40,840 nucleotides of DNA from Rikenellaceae bacterium (GTDB taxonomy: Bacteria; Bacteroidota; Bacteroidia; Bacteroidales; Rikenellaceae). Below, one piece after another: positions 1 to 8,061 of this stretch. The translations under genes were made by a program, and so were the position numbers. The notes under the pieces are model-generated. The model was not told the DNA's origin and did not search any database. It saw only the letters and a program-made list of their open reading frames with translations. The first letter of the stretch is position 1. Each line of letters starts with the position of its first letter. The DNA lies in the NCBI GenBank assembly GCA_017935625.1, contig JAGBHC010000042.1, forward strand, positions 1 through 40,840, given 5' to 3'.

Positions 1-324
1 AGCGCTCTCGGCGGCAGGTGCGGCAGGCGCGGCGGACGCTGCGGGAGCGCCTTCGCCGCCCGGACGGAACGCCTCGACGTCCTCGCCCTCGGCACCGATG
101 ACCATCACATTGGTGAGCACCGGAATCTCGTCTCCCTCGTCGAAGAAGACCTCCAGCACGGTACCTTCCACCTTCGCCTCTTCCTCGAAGGAAGCCTTGT
201 CGGTCTCATAGGCGAACAGGATGTCGCCTACGGCCACCTTGTCGCCTTTTTTCTTTTTGAATTCACTCAGGATGCAGCTCTCTACGGACTGACCCTGTTT
301 GGGCATAATTACAACTTCAGCCAT
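1..324 (-). CDS. Dihydrolipoamide acyltransferase (E2), N-terminal lipoyl domain, partial
   Basis: The gene starts at the ATG complementary to 322-324 and runs leftwards off the window, so only the first 108 codons are seen. Residues 1-80 form a lipoyl/biotinyl domain beginning MAEVVIMPKQGQSVESC; the lipoylated lysine is the K of the motif ETDKA near residue 43. It is followed by an Ala/Pro-rich flexible linker (residues about 90-108), as in E2 subunits of pyruvate or other 2-oxoacid dehydrogenase complexes. The E2 would carry the acyl group on its swinging lipoyl arm and pass it to CoA. The catalytic domain lies outside the window, so the substrate (pyruvate or branched-chain) cannot be decided; the pyruvate complex is the more common case. 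Confidence 0.85.
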   Translation of the reverse strand, partial: MAEVVIMPKQGQSVESCILSEFKKKKGDKVAVGDILFAYETDKASFEEEAKVEGTVLEVFFDEGDEIPVLTNVMVIGAEGEDVEAFRPGGEGAPAASAAPAAPAAESA

Positions 325-419
325 TGTTCGATATTCTTTTAGATTAGTATTTCAGTCTCAGTCAGCGAATTCGGCGGCCCGTCCCGTAAAAACGGACCCA
401 CCGGAAAGATAAATCCTTA

Positions 420-427
420 CAAAGATA
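420..427 (-). promoter_or_regulatory. Putative -7 element for the E2 gene
   Basis: The minus strand reads TATCTTTG here, a full match to the Bacteroidetes -7 consensus TAnnTTTG. It lies 95 bases before the E2 start codon, giving a leader of roughly 90 nt. No clear -33 TTG is present at the usual 19-21 bp spacing, so the call rests on the -7 box alone. Confidence 0.5.
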
Positions 428-509
428 GGAAAAAGTTGTCAAAAAGTCGCTCCCTTTCCTTTTTTTTCGACTTCCCGGCGAACAATTTTTCACAACGCCG
501 AAAAATCAT

Positions 510-517
510 TATCTTTG
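510..517 (+). promoter_or_regulatory. Putative -7 element for kdsD
   Basis: TATCTTTG matches the Bacteroidetes -7 consensus TAnnTTTG and sits 54 bases before the kdsD ATG. A T-rich run at 486-490 is at about the right distance for a weak -33 region, but there is no clean TTG. Confidence 0.5.
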
Positions 518-571
518 TCCGTTTGATTCCCCGCCGAGGGGCGGGCGAGCGGTCTAACCGAATGTGATTTT

Positions 572-1531
572 ATGGAGAGCAAGATACTGAAATACGCAAC
601 CGAGACCTTCGAAAACGAAGCGGCTGCCGTCAAGAATCTGTCGGCCCTGCTGACCGACGATTTCGAAAAAGCCGTCAAAGCCATCCTCGCCTGCAAGGGC
701 AAGGTGATTGTGACCGGCATGGGCAAATCGGGCATCATCGGCAAGAAGATTGCCGCCACGCTGGCTTCCACCGGCACCCCCTCGTTCTTTCTCCATCCCG
801 GCGAAGCCTACCACGGCGACCTGGGCATGATTGAGCGGTCGGACATCGTAATCGCCATCGCCAATTCGGGTCAGACCGACGAGGTGCTCAAGCTGCTGCC
901 CTATCTGGAGCACAACGGCAACACCCTCATCGCCATCACCGGCAATCCGGCCTCGATTCTGGCCCAGCACGCCCACTTCCACCTCAACATCGCCTGCGAC
1001 CACGAGGCCTGCCCGCTCAATCTGGCCCCCACCACCTCCACCACCACCACGCTGGTGATGGGCGACGCGCTGGCCATCGCCCTGATGAAGGAGCGCGACT
1101 TCAAGGCCGAGGACTACGCCGTGTTCCATCCCGGCGGCAGCCTGGGACGGCGGCTGCTGACCCGGGTGAAGGATGTGATGCGCAGCGACAACCTGCCCTG
1201 CGTCTCGCCGCACACCACCTTGGGAGAGGTGATTCTGGCCATCAGCAACGCCCGCATGGGCATCGCCCCGGTCGTGGAGAACGGCAAGCTCGCCGGCTGC
1301 ATCACCGACGGCGACGTGCGCCGCGCCATGAGCCGCTACAAGGAGCAGTTCTTCAACGTGGAGGCGAAGGAAATCATGAGCCGCAGCCCCAAGACCATCG
1401 CCGCCGGCGAACTGGTCATCGTGGCCGAGGAGATGATGAGCGCCAACAAAATCCACTCCATCATCGTCACCTCGCCCGACAACCGGGTGGAGGGCATCGT
1501 GGAGTTCTTCAACGTCTCCATGCCCCGCTGA
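572..1531 (+). CDS. kdsD: D-arabinose-5-phosphate isomerase (KdsD/KpsF/GutQ family)
   Basis: This 319-residue cytoplasmic protein would interconvert ribulose-5-phosphate and arabinose-5-phosphate, the first step towards Kdo for lipopolysaccharide. Length and architecture are standard: a sugar-isomerase (SIS) domain at about residues 35-170 with GMGKSG (49-54), HPGEA (75-79) and NSGQTDE (98-104), then the family motif FHPGGSLGR containing His186, equivalent to the essential His of E. coli KdsD, and two CBS domains at about 203-260 and 270-319. The ATG at 572 follows a TATCTTTG promoter box by 54 bases. It ends 20 bases before the convergent AraC gene. Assignment is by family motifs; capsule-specific KpsF paralogues have the same architecture. 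Confidence 0.93.
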   Translation: MESKILKYATETFENEAAAVKNLSALLTDDFEKAVKAILACKGKVIVTGMGKSGIIGKKIAATLASTGTPSFFLHPGEAYHGDLGMIERSDIVIAIANSGQTDEVLKLLPYLEHNGNTLIAITGNPASILAQHAHFHLNIACDHEACPLNLAPTTSTTTTLVMGDALAIALMKERDFKAEDYAVFHPGGSLGRRLLTRVKDVMRSDNLPCVSPHTTLGEVILAISNARMGIAPVVENGKLAGCITDGDVRRAMSRYKEQFFNVEAKEIMSRSPKTIAAGELVIVAEEMMSANKIHSIIVTSPDNRVEGIVEFFNVSMPR

Positions 1532-1551
1532 GCGCCGGGGTCCGGGACCTC

Positions 1552-2466
1552 TCACTTGCTGCCGCGGTAGGCCAAAGGGGTCTGCCCCGTGTGGTTGCGG
1601 AAGTAGCGTCCGAAGAAGGACTGGTTGGAGAAGTTCAGCGCATAGGCGATTTGCTGCACGCTCAGGGTCGAATACTTGAGCAGGTTCTTGGCTTCGAAAA
1701 TCACGTAGTCGTTTATCCACTCGATGGCCGGCCGCCCGCTCACCTGTCTGATGACGGTGGTCAGATATTTGGGGGTCAGGTGCATCCGGCCGGCATAGAA
1801 GCCCACCGACCGCTGCTGCGTGTAGTAACGGGAGAGCAGGGCGAAAAATTCGTGGAAACAGACCTCGCTGCGGCTTCTGGCCGAGACGGGCTGCGGGACA
1901 TCGGCTCCGGTCTTGTCATAGATGACGCGGCATATCTTGTAGACCAGCGTACACATCATCGAGCGCAGCACCTCCAGCGAATAGTCGTCGGTGCGCCGGC
2001 GGCTGGCCTCGACGCCGATTTCGTCGAGCGAACACTTCAGACTCTCCCACTCCCCCGCGTCCAAATCGAACAGAGGCGATTCGGTGACACGCAGCAGGAT
2101 GCGCGAGATACGCCGCACGTCGATGTCGATGCTCCGGATGAAATCGGGCTCCCACAGACCGGCGCAAACCACCGCCCCGTGCACCGCCTCGACCTGGATG
2201 ATGGAGCCGGAGCTGCGGATGAAGAGCGAGCCGGCCCGCAGCCGGAAGCGTTTCATGTCGCAGAGAATGTCCACCGCGCCCTCCACGCAGACCATGGCCA
2301 CCGCCGCATCGATGCGGATGGGGTGGCGGAACAGACGCAGCTCCTCCACCCCGCCGAGCCGGTTGCGCATCAGCAGGCACCCTCCGTAGTAGATATCTCC
2401 GTCCATGAGCCCGTTTTTCTCGAGGAACGAGGCGACCGAGATACTGCGAATTTTCGTTTCTTCCAT
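1552..2466 (-). CDS. AraC-family transcriptional regulator
   Basis: A 304-residue protein with a divergent N-terminal ligand/cupin-like half (about 1-180) and a C-terminal AraC DNA-binding domain (about 200-304) with two helix-turn-helix units; the second contains SVQQIAYALNFSNQSFFGRYF, followed by HTGQTPLAYR. This is the usual Bacteroidetes AraC form. The ATG (complement of 2464-2466) lies about 19 nt from the start predicted by the TATATTTG box at 2492-2499. It is divergent from the RND efflux operon and shares a short intergenic region with it, so it is the obvious candidate regulator of the pump. That link is an inference from position; the effector cannot be read from the sequence. Confidence 0.9.
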   Translation of the reverse strand: MEETKIRSISVASFLEKNGLMDGDIYYGGCLLMRNRLGGVEELRLFRHPIRIDAAVAMVCVEGAVDILCDMKRFRLRAGSLFIRSSGSIIQVEAVHGAVVCAGLWEPDFIRSIDIDVRRISRILLRVTESPLFDLDAGEWESLKCSLDEIGVEASRRRTDDYSLEVLRSMMCTLVYKICRVIYDKTGADVPQPVSARSRSEVCFHEFFALLSRYYTQQRSVGFYAGRMHLTPKYLTTVIRQVSGRPAIEWINDYVIFEAKNLLKYSTLSVQQIAYALNFSNQSFFGRYFRNHTGQTPLAYRGSK

Positions 2467-2491
2467 CTCTTTTCCCTTACGATTCGGAGAC

Positions 2492-2499
2492 CAAATATA
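2492..2499 (-). promoter_or_regulatory. -7 promoter element of the AraC gene
   Basis: The minus strand reads TATATTTG, a perfect TAnnTTTG. A TTTTGC at 2523-2528 (minus) may serve as the -33 region, a little further away than usual. The implied transcript has a leader of only about 19 nt. Confidence 0.6.
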
Positions 2500-2573
2500 A
2501 CAATTAGCCGATATTTTTCATCGCAAAAGGCCGAAAATCGAACCAATCGACGAATTTATACAACTACGAGGAC

Positions 2574-2604
2574 TTGAACCGGCAGGGGGAAAGCCACAAC
2601 TTTG
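2574..2604 (+). promoter_or_regulatory. Promoter of the RND efflux operon (-33 TTG, -7 CAACTTTG)
   Basis: TTG at 2574-2576 is separated by exactly 20 bp from CAACTTTG at 2597-2604, a one-mismatch version of TAnnTTTG. Transcription would begin near 2611, which lies inside the longer open frame starting at 2609 and therefore favours the ATG at 2627 as the adaptor start. Confidence 0.5.
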
Positions 2605-2626
2605 CGCTATGATAAAGCACCATCCT

Positions 2627-3640
2627 ATGAGACGAATCATCCTTTGCATGCTGCCGCTTCTGGCCATCGGCTGCTCCTCGCGGCAGCATGCCCGCATCTG
2701 CGCACCGGTCCGGGTCGAAACCTGGCTGGTGACCCCTTCGGCCAGCCAGACCGGAAAGAGTTACGTAGGCGTCATCGAAGAGGGCGAAGCCGCAGCCCTG
2801 AGCTTTCCCCTGGGGGGAACCCTGACCCGCCTCTGCTTCGACGAGGGGCAGCGGGTGGGCGAAGGCGCCCTGCTGGCGCAGCTCGACGACCGTTCGGCGC
2901 GCGAGAGCTACGAAGCCGCCCGCGCGACCCTCGAACAGGCCCGCGACGCCTGCCTCCGGCTGCAACGCCTCCACGACGAAAACAGCCTGCCCGAAATCCA
3001 GTGGGTCGAGGTGCAGACCAAACTCAGACAGGCCGAAGCGGCTTTCGCCATCGCCGAGAAGAACCTCGCCGACTGTTCGCTGCGGGCGCCTTTCGCAGGG
3101 GTGGTCGGCAAGCGCACGGCCGCCGTGGGCGAAACGGCCCTGCCGGGAGTGCCGGTCATCACCGTACTGAAGACCGACCGGGTGAAGGTCCGCTTCCCGG
3201 TTCCCGAACAGGAGATAGGAACGCTCTCCGCCGGCGACCGCATCGTGCTGAGCGTCGCGGCGCTCGGCGGGCGCTCGTTCACGGCCGGGGAGATGGAGAA
3301 GGGAGTCGTCTCCCACCCCTCCACCCACACCTACGACGTGCGGGGCAGCGTGACCGACCCCTCCGGCGAACTGCTTCCGGGCATGGTCTGCCGGGTGGAC
3401 GTACTGCCGCAGCAGCCCTCCGAAGAGATTACGGTTCCCCTGCGGGCCGTACGGCAGGCGGGCGACGGCAGCCGGTTCGTGTGGAGCGTGCGCGACAGCA
3501 CCGCATTCCGCACCCCGGTCGAGGTCGGAGCCCTGAACGGCAACCGCATCGCCGTCACCCGCGGCCTGGAGGCCGGTGAGCGGATAGTGACCGAAGGCAT
3601 GCAGAAAATCGGAGAAGGTACCAGAATCGTATGGCAATGA
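2627..3640 (+). CDS. RND efflux periplasmic adaptor (membrane fusion protein), lipoprotein
   Basis: A 337-residue membrane fusion protein that would bridge the RND pump and the outer-membrane factor in the periplasm. It begins with a lipoprotein signal (MRRIILCMLPLLAIGC, lipid-modified Cys16). A biotinyl/lipoyl-like hybrid half (about 45-75), an alpha-helical hairpin (about 95-150), the second lipoyl half with SLRAPFAGVVGKR, a beta-barrel, and a membrane-proximal domain follow in the usual order. A start six codons upstream at 2609 is open, but the likely promoter puts the transcript start at about 2611, so I chose 2627. The stop overlaps the pump start (ATGA at 3637-3640), showing translational coupling. 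The exported compound is not predictable. Confidence 0.9.
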   Translation: MRRIILCMLPLLAIGCSSRQHARICAPVRVETWLVTPSASQTGKSYVGVIEEGEAAALSFPLGGTLTRLCFDEGQRVGEGALLAQLDDRSARESYEAARATLEQARDACLRLQRLHDENSLPEIQWVEVQTKLRQAEAAFAIAEKNLADCSLRAPFAGVVGKRTAAVGETALPGVPVITVLKTDRVKVRFPVPEQEIGTLSAGDRIVLSVAALGGRSFTAGEMEKGVVSHPSTHTYDVRGSVTDPSGELLPGMVCRVDVLPQQPSEEITVPLRAVRQAGDGSRFVWSVRDSTAFRTPVEVGALNGNRIAVTRGLEAGERIVTEGMQKIGEGTRIVWQ

Positions 3641-6600
3641 AAAGCAGCAACAACATCGTGGTCTGGTCGATGCGCAACTTCCGCATCGTCTTTCTGCTCG
3701 TGGCCTGCCTCTTCGCCGTGGGCATCTACGGACTGATTCACATCCCCAAACAGGAGTTTCCCGAATACACGATTCGTCAGGGCGTGGTGGTGGGCGTCTA
3801 TCCCGGCGCCACCAGCGAGGAGGTCGAAGAGCAGCTGACCCGGCCGCTCGAACGTTTCCTGATGACCTACAAGGAGGTCAAGCGGGCCAAGACCGTCTCC
3901 ACCTCCCAGAGCGGCATGTGCTACCTGCTGGTCGAGCTGCAGGACGAGGTGAACGACAAGGACGAGGTGTGGTCCAAAATCAAACACGGCCTCGCCTCGT
4001 TCAAGGCCCAGCTGCCGGCGGGCGTGCTGGCCGTCGTGGCCAACGACGACTTCGGCGACACGTCGGCCCTGCTCATCACCATCGAGTCCGACACCCGCAC
4101 CTACCGTGAGCTGGAGGGCTATCTGGACGAACTCAGCGACCGGCTGCGCCGCATCGAATCGGTCTCCAACCTGCGCCCCTACGGAGTGCAGAGCGAACAG
4201 ATTTCCGTCTACGCCGACTTCGACAAACTGGCGGCCTACGGCATCGGCCAGGACGCGCTCTCGGCGGTACTCTGGGCCCAGGGGCCGACCCTGCCGGGCG
4301 GAACGGTGGAGAACTCGCAGACCGTCACCCCCATACACATCGCCCCCTCGCTGACCGGCGAGCAGGAGGTGGGCGAGCAAATCATCTGGAGCGACGCCTC
4401 GGGCAACGTCCTGCGGGTGAAGGACATCGCCCGCGTGGTACGCGAATACGACACGCCCGACAGCTACATCCTCAACAACGGCCACCGCTGCGTGATGCTC
4501 TCCATGGAGATGCGCGACGGCTTCAACATCGTGGAATACGGCCGCGAGGTGGACCGCGTGCTGGAGCGTTTCATCGAGGAGACCCTGCCCGGCGACGTCA
4601 CGGTGCAGCGCATCGCCGACCAGGCCAAGGTGGTCGGCGACTCGGTCTATTCGTTCCTGCGCGACCTGTTCGTCTCCATGGCCATCATCATCGCCGTCAT
4701 GCTGCTGCTCTTCCCGCTGCGCTCGGCCGTCGTAGCCGCCATCACCATCCCGCTCTCGACCTTCATCTCGGTAGGCGTCATGTACCTGTGCGGCATTCCG
4801 CTCAACACGGTCACCCTGGCGGCCCTGGTCGTGGTGCTGGGCATGATTGTGGACAACTCCATCGTGGTCATCGACGGCTACCTCGACCTGCGCACCGCAG
4901 GCCACTCGCGCTGGTACGCCGCCGCCGAAAGCGCCCGGCAGTTCTTCCCCTCGCTGCTGCTGGCCACGGTCTGCATCTGCATCATCTTCTACCCGCTGCT
5001 CTTCACCATGTCGGGCATGATGGGCGACTTCCTCACCTACTTCCCGTGGACCATCACCATCAACCTCATGGTCTCGCTGCTGCTGGCCGTGCTGGTGATT
5101 CCGTTCCTGGAAATCCTGATTATCCCCGTCGCCCCGAGCGGCAAGGAGGGCAAACGCTCCTTCACCGACCGCGTCCACGGACACTACACCCGGCTGCTGG
5201 GCTGGACGTTCCGCCACAGCTGGCTGACCGTGGGGCTGGGCATCGTCTCGATAGCGCTCGCCATGCTGGCCGCCTCGCGGCTCAAGCTCCGCATGCTCCC
5301 CTATGCCGACCGCGACCAGCTGGCCGTGGAAATCTACCTCGACGCCGGCACCCCGCTCCGACGCACGGCGGAGGTAGCCGACTCGGTCTGCCAGGCCCTG
5401 CGAAGCGACGGGCGCGTGGTCTCCGTCACCCAGTTCATCGGCTGCTCCTCGCCCCGTTTCCAGATGAGCTACGCCCCGCAGATAGCCGGCAAGAACTACG
5501 CGCAGTTCATCGTGAACACCGTCTCGGCGGAACAGACCGAACGGCTGCTCGACGACTATGCCGACTCGTGGGCCGACCGCTTCCCGGATGCCTACGTCAA
5601 GTTCAAGCAGCTCGACTACCAGAACGTTCCCTCGCTCGAATTCCGCTTCTACGGCGAAGACATCGACTCGCTGCACGCCGCGGCCGAAGAGCTGATGGCC
5701 CGCATGCGCCGGATGCCCGAGCTGGTGTGGATACACTCCGACTTCCATAACCCGCAGGCGGTCGCCGAAGTGCGTCTGGACCCCGTCGCCGCCTCGCAGC
5801 TCCACATCGGCCGCACGGCAACCGCAGCCGCCCTGACGCTGGCCACGAACGAAACGACCGTCGGCGAGGTGTGGGAGGGGGACTACAAACTGCCGGTGGT
5901 ACTGAAAAACGACGACCGGAAAGGCGAACGGACGCTGGCCGAAGTGGGCGACATCTACGTATCGTCGCCCGTTCCCGGAGTGAGCGTTCCCCTGCGCCAA
6001 TTCGCCGACGTGACCCCCGTCTGGAGCCAGAACCGGATTGTCCACCGCAACGGCATGCGCTGTCTGACCGTCTCGGCCGACCTGAAACGAGGCGTGAACG
6101 CCCGGCGCATGACCTCGCGCATACGCGAGCTCATCGACTCCGAAATCACGCTTCCCGCAGGCGTGAGCTTCGAAACGGGCGGAGCCTACGAGTTCGACGC
6201 CGAGAACCTGCCTCCCATCGGCACGAGCATCGCCATTTCGCTGGTCATCATCTTCTTTTTCATTCTGATAAATTTCCGCAAGTTCGGCATCACGCTGGTC
6301 GTGATGGCCTCCATGGCCCTCTGCCTGCCGGGCGCGATAGCCGGTCTGCTCGCATCGGGCATCACCATCGGGCTCACCTCCGTACTGGGCTTCATCACCC
6401 TGCTGGGCATGATTGTGCGCAACGTCATACTCATGTACCAGCATGCCGAAGAGCGGCGCACCTCAGGCCGCATGACGGCCGCCGAAGCCGCCTACGACGC
6501 CGGTCGCCGACGCATGGTGCCCATCTTCCTCACCACGGCCACCACGGCCGTCGGCGTGGTTCCGATGATGGTCGGCGGCAGCACCTTCTGGGCCCCCGTG

Positions 6601-6687
6601 GGGGTCACCATCTTCGCCGGAGGCATCGGCTCGCTGCTGCTCGTAGTGACCGTTCTCCCCGTGCTTTACTCCAAAATCTACAAATAA
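3637..6687 (+). CDS. RND-family efflux transporter, inner-membrane subunit (AcrB/HAE-like)
   Basis: A 1016-residue inner-membrane proton-driven exporter, full length for the family. The N-terminal membrane helix (about 10-30) is followed by a large periplasmic porter domain, a six-helix bundle (about 335-495), a second porter/docking region and a second bundle (about 860-1015). In TM4 the motif GMIVDNSIVVID places Asp406 where the proton-relay Asp is found; the second position, often Asp, is Asn, as in many HAE-type pumps. The second half has the paired motif LLGMIVRNVILM. The start at 3637 gives a four-base ATGA overlap with the adaptor; an alternative ATG at 3631 adds two residues. The stop overlaps the next start (TAATG). 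Confidence 0.94.
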   Translation: MKSSNNIVVWSMRNFRIVFLLVACLFAVGIYGLIHIPKQEFPEYTIRQGVVVGVYPGATSEEVEEQLTRPLERFLMTYKEVKRAKTVSTSQSGMCYLLVELQDEVNDKDEVWSKIKHGLASFKAQLPAGVLAVVANDDFGDTSALLITIESDTRTYRELEGYLDELSDRLRRIESVSNLRPYGVQSEQISVYADFDKLAAYGIGQDALSAVLWAQGPTLPGGTVENSQTVTPIHIAPSLTGEQEVGEQIIWSDASGNVLRVKDIARVVREYDTPDSYILNNGHRCVMLSMEMRDGFNIVEYGREVDRVLERFIEETLPGDVTVQRIADQAKVVGDSVYSFLRDLFVSMAIIIAVMLLLFPLRSAVVAAITIPLSTFISVGVMYLCGIPLNTVTLAALVVVLGMIVDNSIVVIDGYLDLRTAGHSRWYAAAESARQFFPSLLLATVCICIIFYPLLFTMSGMMGDFLTYFPWTITINLMVSLLLAVLVIPFLEILIIPVAPSGKEGKRSFTDRVHGHYTRLLGWTFRHSWLTVGLGIVSIALAMLAASRLKLRMLPYADRDQLAVEIYLDAGTPLRRTAEVADSVCQALRSDGRVVSVTQFIGCSSPRFQMSYAPQIAGKNYAQFIVNTVSAEQTERLLDDYADSWADRFPDAYVKFKQLDYQNVPSLEFRFYGEDIDSLHAAAEELMARMRRMPELVWIHSDFHNPQAVAEVRLDPVAASQLHIGRTATAAALTLATNETTVGEVWEGDYKLPVVLKNDDRKGERTLAEVGDIYVSSPVPGVSVPLRQFADVTPVWSQNRIVHRNGMRCLTVSADLKRGVNARRMTSRIRELIDSEITLPAGVSFETGGAYEFDAENLPPIGTSIAISLVIIFFFILINFRKFGITLVVMASMALCLPGAIAGLLASGITIGLTSVLGFITLLGMIVRNVILMYQHAEERRTSGRMTAAEAAYDAGRRRMVPIFLTTATTAVGVVPMMVGGSTFWAPVGVTIFAGGIGSLLLVVTVLPVLYSKIYK

Positions 6688-7967
6688 TGAAACATACCGT
6701 CCTTCTTCTGCTGGCGTGCGGCTCCGTGGCGGGAGCCGCCGCCCAGCCCCTGTCGCTCGACGAGTGCCTCGCGGCCGCCGTCTCCAACAACCGCACCCTG
6801 CAGGACAGCCGGCTCTCGCTCGAGGCCGCCCGGCAGACCCGCCGCGAAGCCTTCACCAACTACTTCCCGCAGATTTCGGCCACAGGCGGCGCCTTCCGGG
6901 CCCGGCACGGACTTCTGCAGGCCGACTTCACCCTGCCGCAGATGGGCACCCTGCCCCTTTCGTTCCTGAAGAAGGGGGTCTTCGGCGGCATCGTGGCCGT
7001 GCAACCCCTCTTCGCGGGACTGCAAATCGCCAACGGCGACAAACTGGCCCGGACCGGCGAGGAAGTCCAACGGCTGCAACTGCAAAAGAGCGAGGCCGAG
7101 GTGCGCGAACAGACCGAGGTCTACTACTGGCAAATCGTCTCGCTGCAACAGAATCTCACCACGCTCGATGCCGTAGAGCGCCAGCTGGCCGAAATACACC
7201 GCCAGGTATCCCTCTCGGTGGAGGCCGGGCTGGTCACCGCCAACGACCTGCTGCGCGTGGAGCTGCGGCGTCAGGAGATAGCCTCGGACCGGCTGAGGGT
7301 CGAAAACGGACTCCGGATTTCCCGCCTGCTGCTGGCCCAGTACATCGGGGTCAATCGACAGGGGTTCGACATCGCGGCCGACACCCTCTTCACCCGTCCC
7401 GAAGCCCCCGAACGCCACTACGTTCCCACGGACGAGGCGCTCGACCGCCGGGCCGAAACGCAGCTCACCGAAAAGAACCTCGAAGCCAAACGCTACCTCA
7501 CGCGCATGGAGCGCGGCAAGCGCCTCCCCTCGGCAGGCGTCGGAGCCGGATACCTCTACAACGACTTCACCGACAAGAGCGTCTCCGAGGGCGTGCTCTT
7601 CGTGCAGGTGTCGGTACCCATCTCCGACTGGTGGGGCGGTGCGCACGCGCTGAAAAAGGCCCGCATCGCCGAACGGCAGGCCGAGAACGACCGGCTGCAG
7701 GCACGCGAAATGCTCGCCGTGGAGATTGAGAAGTGCTGGTTCGACCTGCAGGAGGCCTATGCCCGCATCGAGCTGATGCGGCGGTCGGTCGCCTCCGCGA
7801 CCGAGAACCTGCGCCAGAACCGCAACTTCTATGCGGCCGGCACCGCACCGCTCTCCGAACTGCTCGACGCCGAGACGCTCTACACCCGCAGCCTCAACGA
7901 CCTCACCTCGTCCTGCGCCGCCTATCGCATCGCACTGGCCGCCTACAAACGCTCCACGGGACGATAG
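6687..7967 (+). CDS. TolC-like outer-membrane efflux protein
   Basis: A 426-residue outer-membrane factor that completes the tripartite pump. Residues 1-19 form a cleavable signal peptide (MKHTVLLLLACGSVAGAAAQ). The rest has the two-fold OEP repeat: LSLDECLAAAVSNNRTLQDSRLSLEAAR (read as two adjoining pieces at about 22-50) begins the first helical pair, and VSVPISDWWGG at about 310-320 is the usual second beta-strand/turn region before the second helical pair. Its start codon overlaps the pump stop (TAATG at 6685-6689), so all three subunits are coupled. A strong hairpin terminator follows 21 bases after the stop. Confidence 0.92.
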   Translation: MKHTVLLLLACGSVAGAAAQPLSLDECLAAAVSNNRTLQDSRLSLEAARQTRREAFTNYFPQISATGGAFRARHGLLQADFTLPQMGTLPLSFLKKGVFGGIVAVQPLFAGLQIANGDKLARTGEEVQRLQLQKSEAEVREQTEVYYWQIVSLQQNLTTLDAVERQLAEIHRQVSLSVEAGLVTANDLLRVELRRQEIASDRLRVENGLRISRLLLAQYIGVNRQGFDIAADTLFTRPEAPERHYVPTDEALDRRAETQLTEKNLEAKRYLTRMERGKRLPSAGVGAGYLYNDFTDKSVSEGVLFVQVSVPISDWWGGAHALKKARIAERQAENDRLQAREMLAVEIEKCWFDLQEAYARIELMRRSVASATENLRQNRNFYAAGTAPLSELLDAETLYTRSLNDLTSSCAAYRIALAAYKRSTGR

Positions 7968-7988
7968 CCGTCCCCGCACCGAAACAGC

Positions 7989-8026
7989 AAGCGGGCGGGT
8001 CGCTGAAACGACCCGCCCGCTTCTTT
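7989..8026 (+). terminator. Hairpin terminator of the RND operon
   Basis: A perfect 14-bp stem (7989-8002 with 8009-8022) with a 6-nt loop is followed by a short T-rich run TTCTTTC. It lies between the converging RND operon and the GH95 gene. The minus-strand flank is poor in T, so it should act mainly on the plus strand. Confidence 0.8.
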
Positions 8027-8061
8027 CATGCCGCCGCGACGGACCCGCGGCCCCGCAGGAA

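Noticed and set aside
3331-6444. A 1037-codon open frame on the minus strand opposite the RND pump
   Set aside because: It is the antisense image of a clearly conserved pump gene; high G+C codon usage leaves the opposite frame free of stops. Its translation is His/Asp/Gly-rich with no recognisable domain.
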